From NCBI GenBank assembly GCA_030833445.1, contig JAURHD010000010.1:1-64000 (forward strand): DNA of 64,000 bases. The letters run 5' to 3'. Position 1 is the first letter of the stretch; every line of letters begins with the position of its first letter. The stretch is from Cephaloticoccus sp. Lineage in GTDB: Bacteria; Verrucomicrobiota; Verrucomicrobiia; Opitutales; Opitutaceae. Under the pieces are notes generated by a model. It made no database searches, had not been told where the DNA came from, and saw only the letters and a program-made list of their open reading frames with translations. A program made the position numbers and the translations under genes. Positions 53,311-61,501 of the stretch are shown in pieces.

Positions 53311-56274
53311 TTAGAAGTCGTAGCCAACACTGAACTGCATGCGACGGGGAGTCTGCCAAGAAGTCGGCAGATTGTAGGTCGCGTTAGGCGTGCCAGCGAG
53401 ACTGATGTTGTAAATCTCAACGCGTTCCGTAACGGCCTGATAGTTCATCAAGTTGAAGATATCGAGCTGCAGGGAGAGCTTCTTCTGCGCCCACTGCGGA
53501 CGGTAGCGAAGGCTGAAGTTGTTCTCGAAGGTCCAATCCATGCGACCAGCCTTACCACGAGGAGTCAGGTAATAGTCCGCTCCATAAGCAGTGCCTACGA
53601 CCGGGTCGTTATACCAACCGAGCTTGTTGAGGCCGCGACCCGAGGTGAGGCGCAGGTTGGTGCCGAGGGTCAGTTCATCGGTCAGTGCATAGGAGCCGAA
53701 GAACTTGAAGGCATGGCGACGGTCGTTGGCCAGATAACCATAAGAGTTAGTCTGGAGAGCCGGGGTATCGAACTGAATCGTGATACCGGCGTCGTCTTGG
53801 TCGTTATCCGACAGAACCCAACCTTCGGTGTTACCGTAGTTTTGTGACCAAGTGTAGGAGAACTGGGCAGACCATTTACCGTCCCAGATCTTTTCAAACA
53901 ACAGCTCGATGGCGGCGTATTTACGGATACCGGGTGAATAGCCCAGCTGCGCAGCGGTCAGGGTGACGGGAACGACACCATTGCCATCCTCGAAATCCCA
54001 AGCCGTCTGCATACCACTACCGGGGTTACCCAAGACATAGTGGAAGTAGCCGGAGAAATCAGCACCTGCGATTCCAAGGGTATTCTGGGCGTATTCGGTC
54101 AAGGCATGGTCGATGATCATGTCGTCCATGGTGGACTTCAACTCACGGTAGGTGCCGCGAACGCCAACCTTGTAGTCATTGCTCAGTGAATGTTCTACAC
54201 CGACGATGATCTCATCCTGATACATTGGCTTGATACCCTTGTCTACGATGGTGTCCTTGTCAGGAATACTGCCATCAGAGTAGAAGGTCGTCGTGCCGAT
54301 TTTGGCACCCTGAACGGGGCTCCCATCAGCATTGATGGACGTCAGCACGTAGTAATCCTGTGTGAAGAGTTCACCACCGGAGAGACGCACATTGGTGTTC
54401 GATGCAACCGGCATGTGGTAACGGCCATAGTTGGCGTAAATCTTGGTCTTCTGGTCGCCGAAAAGGTCGAAAGAAGCACCGAGACGGGGAGCCAACTGGT
54501 TGTCGATCGCAATGAATGAATCGCCTTCCTTATTGAAGTTCTCGAAAGACTCATTACGGAAACCGAGACGAAGCAGCAAACGGTTGTCCATCAGACTCCA
54601 GTTGTCCTCAACGTAATAAGCTTCGGAGGTTACTTGGAAGGAACCCAGAACTTGGTAGTTACGAGCGCGGACAGCTTGGGTCACACCGGCAGGAACCGTG
54701 CCACCCGAGAGGGTGGAGCCGGGGCTGACCGTCACATAACGGTAATAGATACCACCGGAATAGGACGTTTCGTCATCCGAATTATTGTCTTCAGCGTCGT
54801 AACCAGCACGGAATGTATGATCACCCAACAGGCTGAATGTGTAGGTAAGGTCAAGGCGCTTGGACTCGCGGGTGTCAAAACCAGCGGAGACCAGCGAAGT
54901 GGACCCGGAGAGCACTCCAGCGCCACCAGCACGAGCATCGATGACGAGGGGAACCGTGTCCTGATTACTCAGGGTCGAGAGGGTGTTCTCGCTTTTGCCA
55001 AACATGGCCGAAACCGTGAAGTTATCGGTGATGCTACCGATATAACGCGCGATGCGGACATCACCACCAAAGGTGGCGTTGATCGTGGTCAGGTCAGTGT
55101 TGAGATCCTTCTTGGTGGCATAGTCGTAATCTGTATCGCTGTTCACCGTGGTGGACTCATTCTTGATATAGGTGACTTCCAAGGTGTGACCGGCAAATGG
55201 ATTGGCGGTCAACTTGGCCAGATACAACGGGTCATCCAACTTCTGATGGCGGATGCGGGTGCCGGATGAAATGACGTTCTGGGTCTCAATGTTGCGAACG
55301 TTGTAGAGGCCGTAGAAGAACAGCTTGTTCTTAATGATCGGACCGCTCGCATAGACGTTAAGGTCTAGGCTATCATACTCGTCGTCGCCATTGTAGTTCC
55401 AGACGGAACCGGCGGTGCCAGCTTGGTTAGTGTAGAGCCGGTTGGGGCGGTCTTCATAACCAGCATCCGGAATGTAATACACATTAAAACCACCCTTGAA
55501 GGTGTTGGAACCGGTCTTGGTCGTGGCATTGATAACACCACCGAGGGAGCGGCCGAACTCAGCGGAGTAGCCACCGGTCTTGACTTCGAACTGCTCGTAA
55601 GCCTCGAACGGAATGCTCATCGGGTTGGTGCCGGTGCGGAAGTCACTCAAATTGAAACCGTCTACGAAGTAGGCGTTTTCAGCGACAGACGCGCCACCGA
55701 AGGAAGCAAGGTTACCGAAGCCGGGGTCACCAACTACGGTGCCGGGGGCCATCAAAGCGACATCGGTCGTGTTACGAGCTACCGGCAGCGACTTGAGCTG
55801 CACCGCACTGATAACCGTCACAGATTCAGTGCGGCCGAAATCGATCGGGTTGAAAGTCATGCCGCTGACGCTGAATTTTTCCAGCTGCAGAATGGCGTCA
55901 TCACCAAAGCTGACCACGGCAGTGGATGCCAGGCTGACTTCAACAATGGGCTCTTTCTCCTGACCAGTTGCGGTCACCTTGTAGCGACCGGTCGGCACGT
56001 TAGTGATCGTGAAACCACCACTGCTGTTGGCAGTAACGGTGCGGGTGAAACCGTTCTCAAGATTAACGGCAGTGACGGTGCTACCAGCACCGACATCACC
56101 GGTAATTGATCCGGTTACGTTTGATTGGGCATAGCCGGAATTGGTGACCACCAAGGTCGCCAACAGGGCTACGGCCGCGAGAGCGGCAAATCGTTTGGCT
56201 GAGTCATTCAGCAAAACGAGACTATCCAACAGGGCGCGGAAGTTCCACGCCTTCCAGTCGGGAAGTGTGTTCAT
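53311..56274 (-). CDS. TonB-dependent receptor with carboxypeptidase-regulatory-like domain
   Basis: The 987-residue outer-membrane receptor has a long signal region ending near SGYAQ. A CarboxypepD_reg-like beta domain follows (TGDVGAGSTVTAVNLENGF, GGFTITNVPTGRYKVTATG), then a TonB plug (SVTVISAVQLKSLPVARNT, FEAYEQFEVKTGGYSAEF, GGVINATTKTGSNTFKG) and a 22-strand-type barrel ending in QFSVGYDF with the terminal Phe. No SusD partner is adjacent. Receptors of this group import glycans or other large nutrients in Verrucomicrobiota. An inverted repeat upstream may be its operator. The gene is monocistronic with a shared terminator. Confidence 0.88.
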   Translation of the reverse strand: MNTLPDWKAWNFRALLDSLVLLNDSAKRFAALAAVALLATLVVTNSGYAQSNVTGSITGDVGAGSTVTAVNLENGFTRTVTANSSGGFTITNVPTGRYKVTATGQEKEPIVEVSLASTAVVSFGDDAILQLEKFSVSGMTFNPIDFGRTESVTVISAVQLKSLPVARNTTDVALMAPGTVVGDPGFGNLASFGGASVAENAYFVDGFNLSDFRTGTNPMSIPFEAYEQFEVKTGGYSAEFGRSLGGVINATTKTGSNTFKGGFNVYYIPDAGYEDRPNRLYTNQAGTAGSVWNYNGDDEYDSLDLNVYASGPIIKNKLFFYGLYNVRNIETQNVISSGTRIRHQKLDDPLYLAKLTANPFAGHTLEVTYIKNESTTVNSDTDYDYATKKDLNTDLTTINATFGGDVRIARYIGSITDNFTVSAMFGKSENTLSTLSNQDTVPLVIDARAGGAGVLSGSTSLVSAGFDTRESKRLDLTYTFSLLGDHTFRAGYDAEDNNSDDETSYSGGIYYRYVTVSPGSTLSGGTVPAGVTQAVRARNYQVLGSFQVTSEAYYVEDNWSLMDNRLLLRLGFRNESFENFNKEGDSFIAIDNQLAPRLGASFDLFGDQKTKIYANYGRYHMPVASNTNVRLSGGELFTQDYYVLTSINADGSPVQGAKIGTTTFYSDGSIPDKDTIVDKGIKPMYQDEIIVGVEHSLSNDYKVGVRGTYRELKSTMDDMIIDHALTEYAQNTLGIAGADFSGYFHYVLGNPGSGMQTAWDFEDGNGVVPVTLTAAQLGYSPGIRKYAAIELLFEKIWDGKWSAQFSYTWSQNYGNTEGWVLSDNDQDDAGITIQFDTPALQTNSYGYLANDRRHAFKFFGSYALTDELTLGTNLRLTSGRGLNKLGWYNDPVVGTAYGADYYLTPRGKAGRMDWTFENNFSLRYRPQWAQKKLSLQLDIFNLMNYQAVTERVEIYNISLAGTPNATYNLPTSWQTPRRMQFSVGYDF

Positions 56275-56378
56275 AGTTCAGTTGTGTGTGTTGTGTTGTA
56301 AGGCAAGAGAGCGGCCGGAACCGCATGTTCTCTTGTTTATGACAAATGCAACTTCCATGCCGGGAATCAACCAAATTT

Positions 56379-56396
56379 CGTTACGGTTGGGTAACG
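56379..56396. promoter_or_regulatory. Inverted repeat CGTTAC-N6-GTAACG upstream of the TonB-receptor gene
   Basis: The 18-bp element has perfect 6-bp arms around GGTTGG, 105 bp before the receptor start at 56274. Arms of this kind resemble LacI/GalR-type operators. An AT-rich stretch lies just beyond, near 56415-56440 (TATAAATAAATA), and could contain the promoter. The rest of the 204-bp gap shows nothing more. Confidence 0.4.
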
Positions 56397-56478
56397 GTCC
56401 AGAAATCACATGATCATTTATATAAATAAATATACACCAATGTTTTACAACAATGGTGAAAATAGCCAAAAATAATCC

Positions 56479-57618
56479 TTACAAATTGGCCTGCAGGACT
56501 TTCGCCAAAGCCAAAGCCAGATCGGCATTCTCGGCCCTGATGGAGAAGTGACCCATTTTGCGTCCAAGACGGGCTTCTTTCTTTCCGTATAAGTGCAATT
56601 TGGTCGCAGGCTCCTGCAATAATAGCGCCCAGTTCGGAATGACGGGGGAGCCGTCTGATTTCGCGAACCATGCATTTCCCAGAATGTTGGTCATTACTAC
56701 CGGTGCATCCAGCGTCACATCTCCAAGGGGAAGACCGCAGACCGCACGGATATGCTGTTCAAATTGCGACGTGCGGCAGGCATCCAGCGTGTAGTGACCA
56801 GAATTATGAGGCCGTGGGGCCAATTCGTTTACTAGTAATACGCCATCACTGGTCAGGAACAATTCGATGGCCAATAATCCCACCACCCCGATCCTTTCCG
56901 CAATTGCCCGACCAAGTGAATCAGCCTGGGACAGTATCTCAGCCTCTACCCGCGCCGGCACGATGGAAAAATCCAGAATGTGATTGGTATGAATGTTCTC
57001 CGATACGGGGAACGTCTTGGTCTGACCGTTGGCTGATCGCGCCACAACCACCGATAGTTCGCATTGAAAAGTGACGAATTGCTCAATCACCGCCCGTTGT
57101 CCGGAAAATTGCTTCACCGCATCAGCGATACCGGCCGCATTGGTTACCTTGTGCTGGCCCTTCCCATCGTAGCCAAAATCGGCCGTCTTCACCACACACG
57201 GCAGACCTATCCCATGGATTGCAGCCGCCAGATCGCCTTGCTCGTCCACGTTGGCAAAATTGACATGGGGAAATCCGTTTTCGCGCAACCAAGCCTTCTC
57301 CCGGCGCCGGTTTTGGCAAATCTCCAGCACCGACCAATGCGGATACAACTGAGTCAGCCTTTCAATTTCTTGCAGAGGTCCGGCAGGGATATTCTCAAAT
57401 TCATAGGTGATGACGTCACAGCTGCGCGCAAACTCGCTCAAGGCCGCGATATCGGTATAGGGCGCGTTAAACTCGCGATTGGCGACTGCCCCGGCCGGAC
57501 AATCAGCCTGCGGCTCGTAGACATGCACCCGATATCCCATGGTCTGGGCCGCTTGAGCCAACATGCGACCCAATTGGCCGCCACCAAGGATTCCAATTGT
57601 TCCTCCGGGTAGAATCAT
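56479..57618 (-). CDS. purK: N5-carboxyaminoimidazole ribonucleotide synthase
   Basis: The 379-residue ATP-grasp enzyme carboxylates AIR to N5-CAIR in purine synthesis. The opening IGILGGGQLGRMLAQAAQTMGY is the PurK signature. ATP-grasp features include VVKTADFGYDGKGQHKV and the metal loop VNELAPRPHNSGHYT. ATG 57618 fits this opening; a longer frame begins at 57666. It is preceded by purE 60 bp upstream on the same strand, giving the purE-purK pair that carries out the carboxylation step. Confidence 0.93.
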   Translation of the reverse strand: MILPGGTIGILGGGQLGRMLAQAAQTMGYRVHVYEPQADCPAGAVANREFNAPYTDIAALSEFARSCDVITYEFENIPAGPLQEIERLTQLYPHWSVLEICQNRRREKAWLRENGFPHVNFANVDEQGDLAAAIHGIGLPCVVKTADFGYDGKGQHKVTNAAGIADAVKQFSGQRAVIEQFVTFQCELSVVVARSANGQTKTFPVSENIHTNHILDFSIVPARVEAEILSQADSLGRAIAERIGVVGLLAIELFLTSDGVLLVNELAPRPHNSGHYTLDACRTSQFEQHIRAVCGLPLGDVTLDAPVVMTNILGNAWFAKSDGSPVIPNWALLLQEPATKLHLYGKKEARLGRKMGHFSIRAENADLALALAKVLQANL

Positions 57619-57677
57619 AGCTTTCAAGCAGCCAACAAGAGGCACCCGGCTGAACTGGGAAAGCAAAATCCGGCGGA

Positions 57678-58163
57678 TTAAGGCAATCGGGCCTTTAATA
57701 CCTTGCCCGTTTGGGCGGAACGGTGGGTCTCCACCGCCTTCTTTATGGTCCGGTCGCCATGAGCAAGAATCTGGGCGGCAAAGTGGGCGGCGTTGATCGC
57801 CCCGGCTTTGCCGATGGCAAAAGTCGCGACCGGCACCCCACCTGGCATTTGCACAATGGATAACAAAGAATCCATTCCCTTCAAAGCGGCAGACTCCACC
57901 GGCACGCCCAGCACCGGCACGATGGTCATGGATGCGGTCATCCCCGGCAAATGGGCGGCCCCACCCGCCCCGGCTATGATCACTTTGAGTCCGCGCTTTT
58001 CAGCGCTGTTGGCATACGACACCAAAAGTTTCGGCGTGCGATGGGCACTGACCACTCGCTTTTCGAACGGCACCCCAAGTAGCTCCAAGGTCGCCGCCGC
58101 ATGCTGCATGGTCTCCCAATCCGAGGTGCTGCCCATGATAATACCGACCAATGGTTTTGCCAT
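57678..58163 (-). CDS. purE: N5-carboxyaminoimidazole ribonucleotide mutase
   Basis: The 161-residue class I PurE converts N5-CAIR to [31 protein letters not shown] (mobile substrate loop with His) and [14 protein letters not shown] are diagnostic, and the C-terminal [22 protein letters not shown] completes the octameric fold. ATG 58163 is used; ATG 58175 is possible. Its stop is 60 bp before purK, so they likely form an operon. Confidence 0.94.
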   Translation of the reverse strand: MAKPLVGIIMGSTSDWETMQHAAATLELLGVPFEKRVVSAHRTPKLLVSYANSAEKRGLKVIIAGAGGAAHLPGMTASMTIVPVLGVPVESAALKGMDSLLSIVQMPGGVPVATFAIGKAGAINAAHFAAQILAHGDRTIKKAVETHRSAQTGKVLKARLP

Positions 58164-58215
58164 GACCGGATTCATGGGCACACGGACGCCTCTGTCACCA
58201 CTGAAAAGACAGTTC

Positions 58216-58437
58216 CTATGCGGATTTGCGACGATAGCCCAAGACTCGCGCTGGGATAAATAGCAGGGTCCGGATCAGGGCAAACAAAGCCTCGACCACC
58301 AACCCCAGCATGCGGAAAGGCAGGGCCAGCAACCACACGACCGGCAGCAGCATCGCCGCTAGGATTGCGAGCGGCCAACACAGCACCAAGAGGCAGCACC
58401 AAAGTAGGAATCCTAAGATAATCATCGCGTTTCGCAT
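58216..58437 (-). CDS. Small two-helix membrane protein
   Basis: The 73-residue protein has two hydrophobic helices ([20 protein letters not shown] and [20 protein letters not shown]) and a basic tail GYRRKSA. No family is recognised. Its start lies 5 bp after the stop of the bactofilin-like/RDD gene, so it is probably the last gene of the sigma-factor operon. Confidence 0.6.
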   Translation of the reverse strand: MRNAMIILGFLLWCCLLVLCWPLAILAAMLLPVVWLLALPFRMLGLVVEALFALIRTLLFIPARVLGYRRKSA

Positions 58438-58442
58438 TGGAC

Positions 58443-60206
58443 TTACACCAGTGGGGTGCCCTTGGGCGCAATCACCACGACCGTGCCGGCGATTTTATCA
58501 TGCCAGGACTGTCTTTCCTTGTCGAACGCCACCCAGAGAAAGCCGAGACCAGCCACAAACAAGGATAGGAATCCGCCGAGACCCCGCACGATGGCCACGG
58601 TCCAATCCAATTTGCGGTCATCCAGGCGCACAACTTTCAACCCGCATACAATACCGCCGATCGTGCTGCCCTTGAGGGCCCAGAGCACCACGCAGTAGGT
58701 GGCATATAGCAACATGAAGAATGCACCGGATTCCGTTACCGCCGCGAGCACCCCGATAATCACGGCATCCAGCAATGAAGCGGCCAGCCGCAGCCAGAAA
58801 CCAGCCCGGGGCAATGCCGTTACCGGCAGGGTTGGCGGAACCACAGCTGCCGTCGGGGTCGCATTTTCCTCCGATACCGGAACCGGTGTCGACGGAGCAT
58901 TGGCCGCCGCTTGGGCCGCGGCCACCCGCTGTGTTTCCGCTCTTTCAGTCCGCATGGTCAACACCAACGTGTAAACCACTACACCCAGGCCGAGCACTCC
59001 AAGGACCTTCCAGAGGAAAAATCCGAGGAACGGCACGGTGTAGAGGAACAGGATCAGCACGCTGCCCACCAAGGTGGCCACTGCGATGTTGTTCATCGGA
59101 CCCGCTCCGAAATACTTCGTGATCCGACGACCCAACCAGGCATGCATGACCGCCTTGCCGAAGATCGAACCGAATAGCAGGGCTGCGATCACAAATGGCA
59201 GCAACAGGATACCCACTCCGGTAACAATGAGTAACACGATCAAGACCGGCGTGATGAGCACGGTGAGCAGCACCGCCAGCATGGAATAGCCCGGACGTTG
59301 CTCCAAGGTCTCGGCACATTTCTCAAAAGCCCGGGGAAAAAGCAGGGCCAGGAAAACATAAGCAATGAACACGGCGATCGCGATGGTCCATGCCCAGCCC
59401 AGATTTTCCCCAAAGGCCAACGGGCGACCCCACAGCAGACACTTGTGAATCCAGGCTGAGAGCCATGTGAGATCGTGCGCTCCGAGGAAGTTAATCTCTT
59501 GGACATTGCCGTGTATGACCGCACCCGGATCCCGATTCAGGACACCGCCGACCGCCACCACGTCGCCATGGACAATCGCAGTGGGCCCCAAATTGACATT
59601 GCCGAGCACCGCAACCACTTCGCCAAATGATTCACCATTGATGGTGGTGTTGCCCAGAACCGATACGACTTCCCCACCGGATTTGCCGTTAACCGTGGAA
59701 TTACCGAGAATCGATACCACACCGCTTTCGCTCTCACCGTCAACGACCGAGGATCCGAAGATCGAGACCAGCTCACGCACAGTGCTGCCGGCGGGGACGG
59801 TATGATTGCCGAAGGGCATTTCCTCAGCAGGTCCACGGCGACGATGGTGGCCGATTTTTAAACCAACGTCGTCGGTAATTTCGTATTCCTTGTCACCGGT
59901 GGAGACTGATTCGTCGGCATCACCTTCTTCACCGCCCGCCATTTCCGGGTTCTCGTCCGTATCGCTTGCGGCCATAACCACGGTTTCAGTGGGGGCTTCG
60001 TCCAATCGGCGGAGCTCATCTTCGTCTGAGGTTATAGCAGCCGCTGATGTATCGGGTTCCGGAGTGTCTGGCATCGCCGGGGCCTCCGGCGCCGGGGGTG
60101 CGGGTGGCTGAGTGGCTTCTTGCGCGCGGGCCACGACCACAAGGGTGAAGGCGAGGCTCAACGCAATGAGGGCGCTAACGAAAAGATTCTTGGATCGCGT
60201 ATGCAT
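58443..60206 (-). CDS. Membrane protein with bactofilin-like repeats and an RDD domain
   Basis: The 587-residue protein has a signal peptide (LFVSALIALSLAFTLVVVA, cleavage near RAQE) and a Pro/Ala/Glu-rich acidic region to about residue 120. A beta-solenoid of repeats follows, with GVVSILGNSTVNGKS, EVVSVLGNTTINGES and EVVAVLGNVNLG, then VVAVGGVLNRDPGAVIHGNV, the polymer-forming cytoskeletal pattern. Several transmembrane helices (about 255-410) come next, then an Ala/Pro linker and a C-terminal RDD domain (PRAGFWLRLAASLLDAVIIG to FDKERQSWHDKIAGTVVV). The joining of these parts is unusual. It follows the putative anti-sigma gene by 14 bp. Confidence 0.78.
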   Translation of the reverse strand: MHTRSKNLFVSALIALSLAFTLVVVARAQEATQPPAPPAPEAPAMPDTPEPDTSAAAITSDEDELRRLDEAPTETVVMAASDTDENPEMAGGEEGDADESVSTGDKEYEITDDVGLKIGHHRRRGPAEEMPFGNHTVPAGSTVRELVSIFGSSVVDGESESGVVSILGNSTVNGKSGGEVVSVLGNTTINGESFGEVVAVLGNVNLGPTAIVHGDVVAVGGVLNRDPGAVIHGNVQEINFLGAHDLTWLSAWIHKCLLWGRPLAFGENLGWAWTIAIAVFIAYVFLALLFPRAFEKCAETLEQRPGYSMLAVLLTVLITPVLIVLLIVTGVGILLLPFVIAALLFGSIFGKAVMHAWLGRRITKYFGAGPMNNIAVATLVGSVLILFLYTVPFLGFFLWKVLGVLGLGVVVYTLVLTMRTERAETQRVAAAQAAANAPSTPVPVSEENATPTAAVVPPTLPVTALPRAGFWLRLAASLLDAVIIGVLAAVTESGAFFMLLYATYCVVLWALKGSTIGGIVCGLKVVRLDDRKLDWTVAIVRGLGGFLSLFVAGLGFLWVAFDKERQSWHDKIAGTVVVIAPKGTPLV

Positions 60207-60220
60207 GGAATAGGTGGGGT

Positions 60221-60676
60221 TTAACGGTTATTAAAAAATGTGCGGTAAGCGGTGGCCCCAAGTCCGATCAGGGTCGCATACATGAATGCCATGAAGGTGA
60301 GGCCACCGTAGATCCACCAACTGGGGATACTGCGGAAGATCAGGCTGCCAAAGTTCAGGATCCCGTTGGCTCCGGCCTTGAGTTGGCCGAGGAGAGCCAT
60401 TGGTCCGGAGAACAGGGTGGAAGTGGTGGTCTCCGCCCCGGCGCGGATCACCAAGATAATAAGGGTCGCAGCCAATGCGCCACTGAGCACCAGGAACGCA
60501 CCACGTGCCGCCACCGGCCAGTGGGTGAACGATTGATGCCACCACGGCAGTGACTGGCGCGCCGCTATGGCCGCCAGCACCCGGGATTCAAGGGAACGGG
60601 GGGCCGGCCGATCCGGCAGTGACCGCAAGGTCCGGTGAATCAGCTTCTCGAGTTCTTCTGGATTAGGTGAGGACAT
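60221..60676 (-). CDS. Putative anti-sigma factor, membrane protein
   Basis: The 151-residue protein has a cytosolic N-terminus (about 45 residues: LEKLIHRTLRSLPDRPAPRSLESRVLAAIAAR) and two transmembrane helices (ARGAFLVLSGALAATLIILVI and WIYGGLTFMAFMYATLIGL). It starts 5 bp after the ECF sigma gene, the usual place for a cognate anti-sigma factor. A canonical zinc-binding HxxxCxxC motif is absent, so the assignment rests on position and topology. Confidence 0.6.
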   Translation of the reverse strand: MSSPNPEELEKLIHRTLRSLPDRPAPRSLESRVLAAIAARQSLPWWHQSFTHWPVAARGAFLVLSGALAATLIILVIRAGAETTTSTLFSGPMALLGQLKAGANGILNFGSLIFRSIPSWWIYGGLTFMAFMYATLIGLGATAYRTFFNNR

Positions 60677-60681
60677 GTGGA

Positions 60682-61245
60682 TCAGGCGTTGAAAGTTTCG
60701 TGACTGGCGCCGCTGCGCATGAGCACCTGGGCCAGGGCCGCGCGAGCGCGCAGGATATCGGTTTTTACCTTGCTGAGTGAAACGCGGAGTTTTTTAGCAA
60801 TCTCGTCGTAGGGCATTTCTTCAAAATGAAAGAGGACCAGTGGCACGCGTTGGTGTTCGGGTAATTCCTCAAGGGCCCGTTCCACCCATTCCCGGCGTTC
60901 GCCGGAATCGAGTTCACCCAGGAAGTTTTCCGGGGAAGCAAATTCCACCTCCGGGGCATCGCTGTCGTCCGCCGCATCACCATGCCGGGTGAATTCCGAG
61001 AAAAAGCGCCAGCGATTGCGGTATCGCGTCAAATGATTAAGCGAAAGGTTGGTCGTGACGGTTTTCAGCCAGCCACCGGCGGTGGGGCTGGTCTGCAAAT
61101 CATCGAACCGCTCATACGCCTTCAGAAAAACCTCTTGGGAGATGTCCTCCGCCTGCGCCTCGTTACCGACAAGGCGGACCGCCGTGGAGAAGACCATATT
61201 CTGATAGTTGCGCATAAACGTGGTGAAATCGATCGGGGTGATCAT
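60682..61245 (-). CDS. ECF-type RNA polymerase sigma factor
   Basis: The 187-residue protein is a sigma-70 family ECF factor. Region 2 has the -10 recognition and core-binding helices (YQNMVFSTAVRLVGNEAQAEDISQEVFLKAYERF, split across sections), and region 4 has LPEHQRVPLVLFHFEEMPYDEIAKKLRVSLSKVKTDILRARAAL. An acidic linker of about 30 residues separates them. Members are released from a membrane anti-sigma factor by envelope or stress signals. It heads an operon with the anti-sigma-like protein and the bactofilin-like/RDD membrane protein, which may be its regulated target. Region names are from family knowledge. Confidence 0.9.
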   Translation of the reverse strand: MITPIDFTTFMRNYQNMVFSTAVRLVGNEAQAEDISQEVFLKAYERFDDLQTSPTAGGWLKTVTTNLSLNHLTRYRNRWRFFSEFTRHGDAADDSDAPEVEFASPENFLGELDSGERREWVERALEELPEHQRVPLVLFHFEEMPYDEIAKKLRVSLSKVKTDILRARAALAQVLMRSGASHETFNA

Positions 61246-61501
61246 CCCCTCTGGGTTAGTTTACACTGGAGTTTCATCGTTCATGCCCAGAACACGGCCC
61301 GTGCCGCAAAGTCGCAGAAATCTGTATGACACGAACTTCGGCCCACGCCAAGCTTTGTAAATCAGCCCCGTATCGGGTGTTACAAACTGGCTTAAACCAT
61401 GGGCTTACTCGGGCGATAAGTCGGTATTCAACTCCGCCGAGGCTCTGGGTCCCTCTTGCCAAAAGCGAACCGGACAGGAATTGTGTCATAAATTAGTCAT
61501 T
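61246..61501. other. Intergenic region between the sigma operon and putA
   Basis: This 256-bp spacer separates the divergent sigma and putA genes. It contains no convincing ORF or hairpin terminator. A TTGTGTCATAAATTAG stretch just before the putA start could include a promoter or operator, but this is weak. Confidence 0.3.

Noticed and set aside
55423-56109. Plus-strand frame of 228 codons
   Set aside because: Antisense of the TonB-receptor gene; Val/Gly/Thr-rich shadow without a domain.
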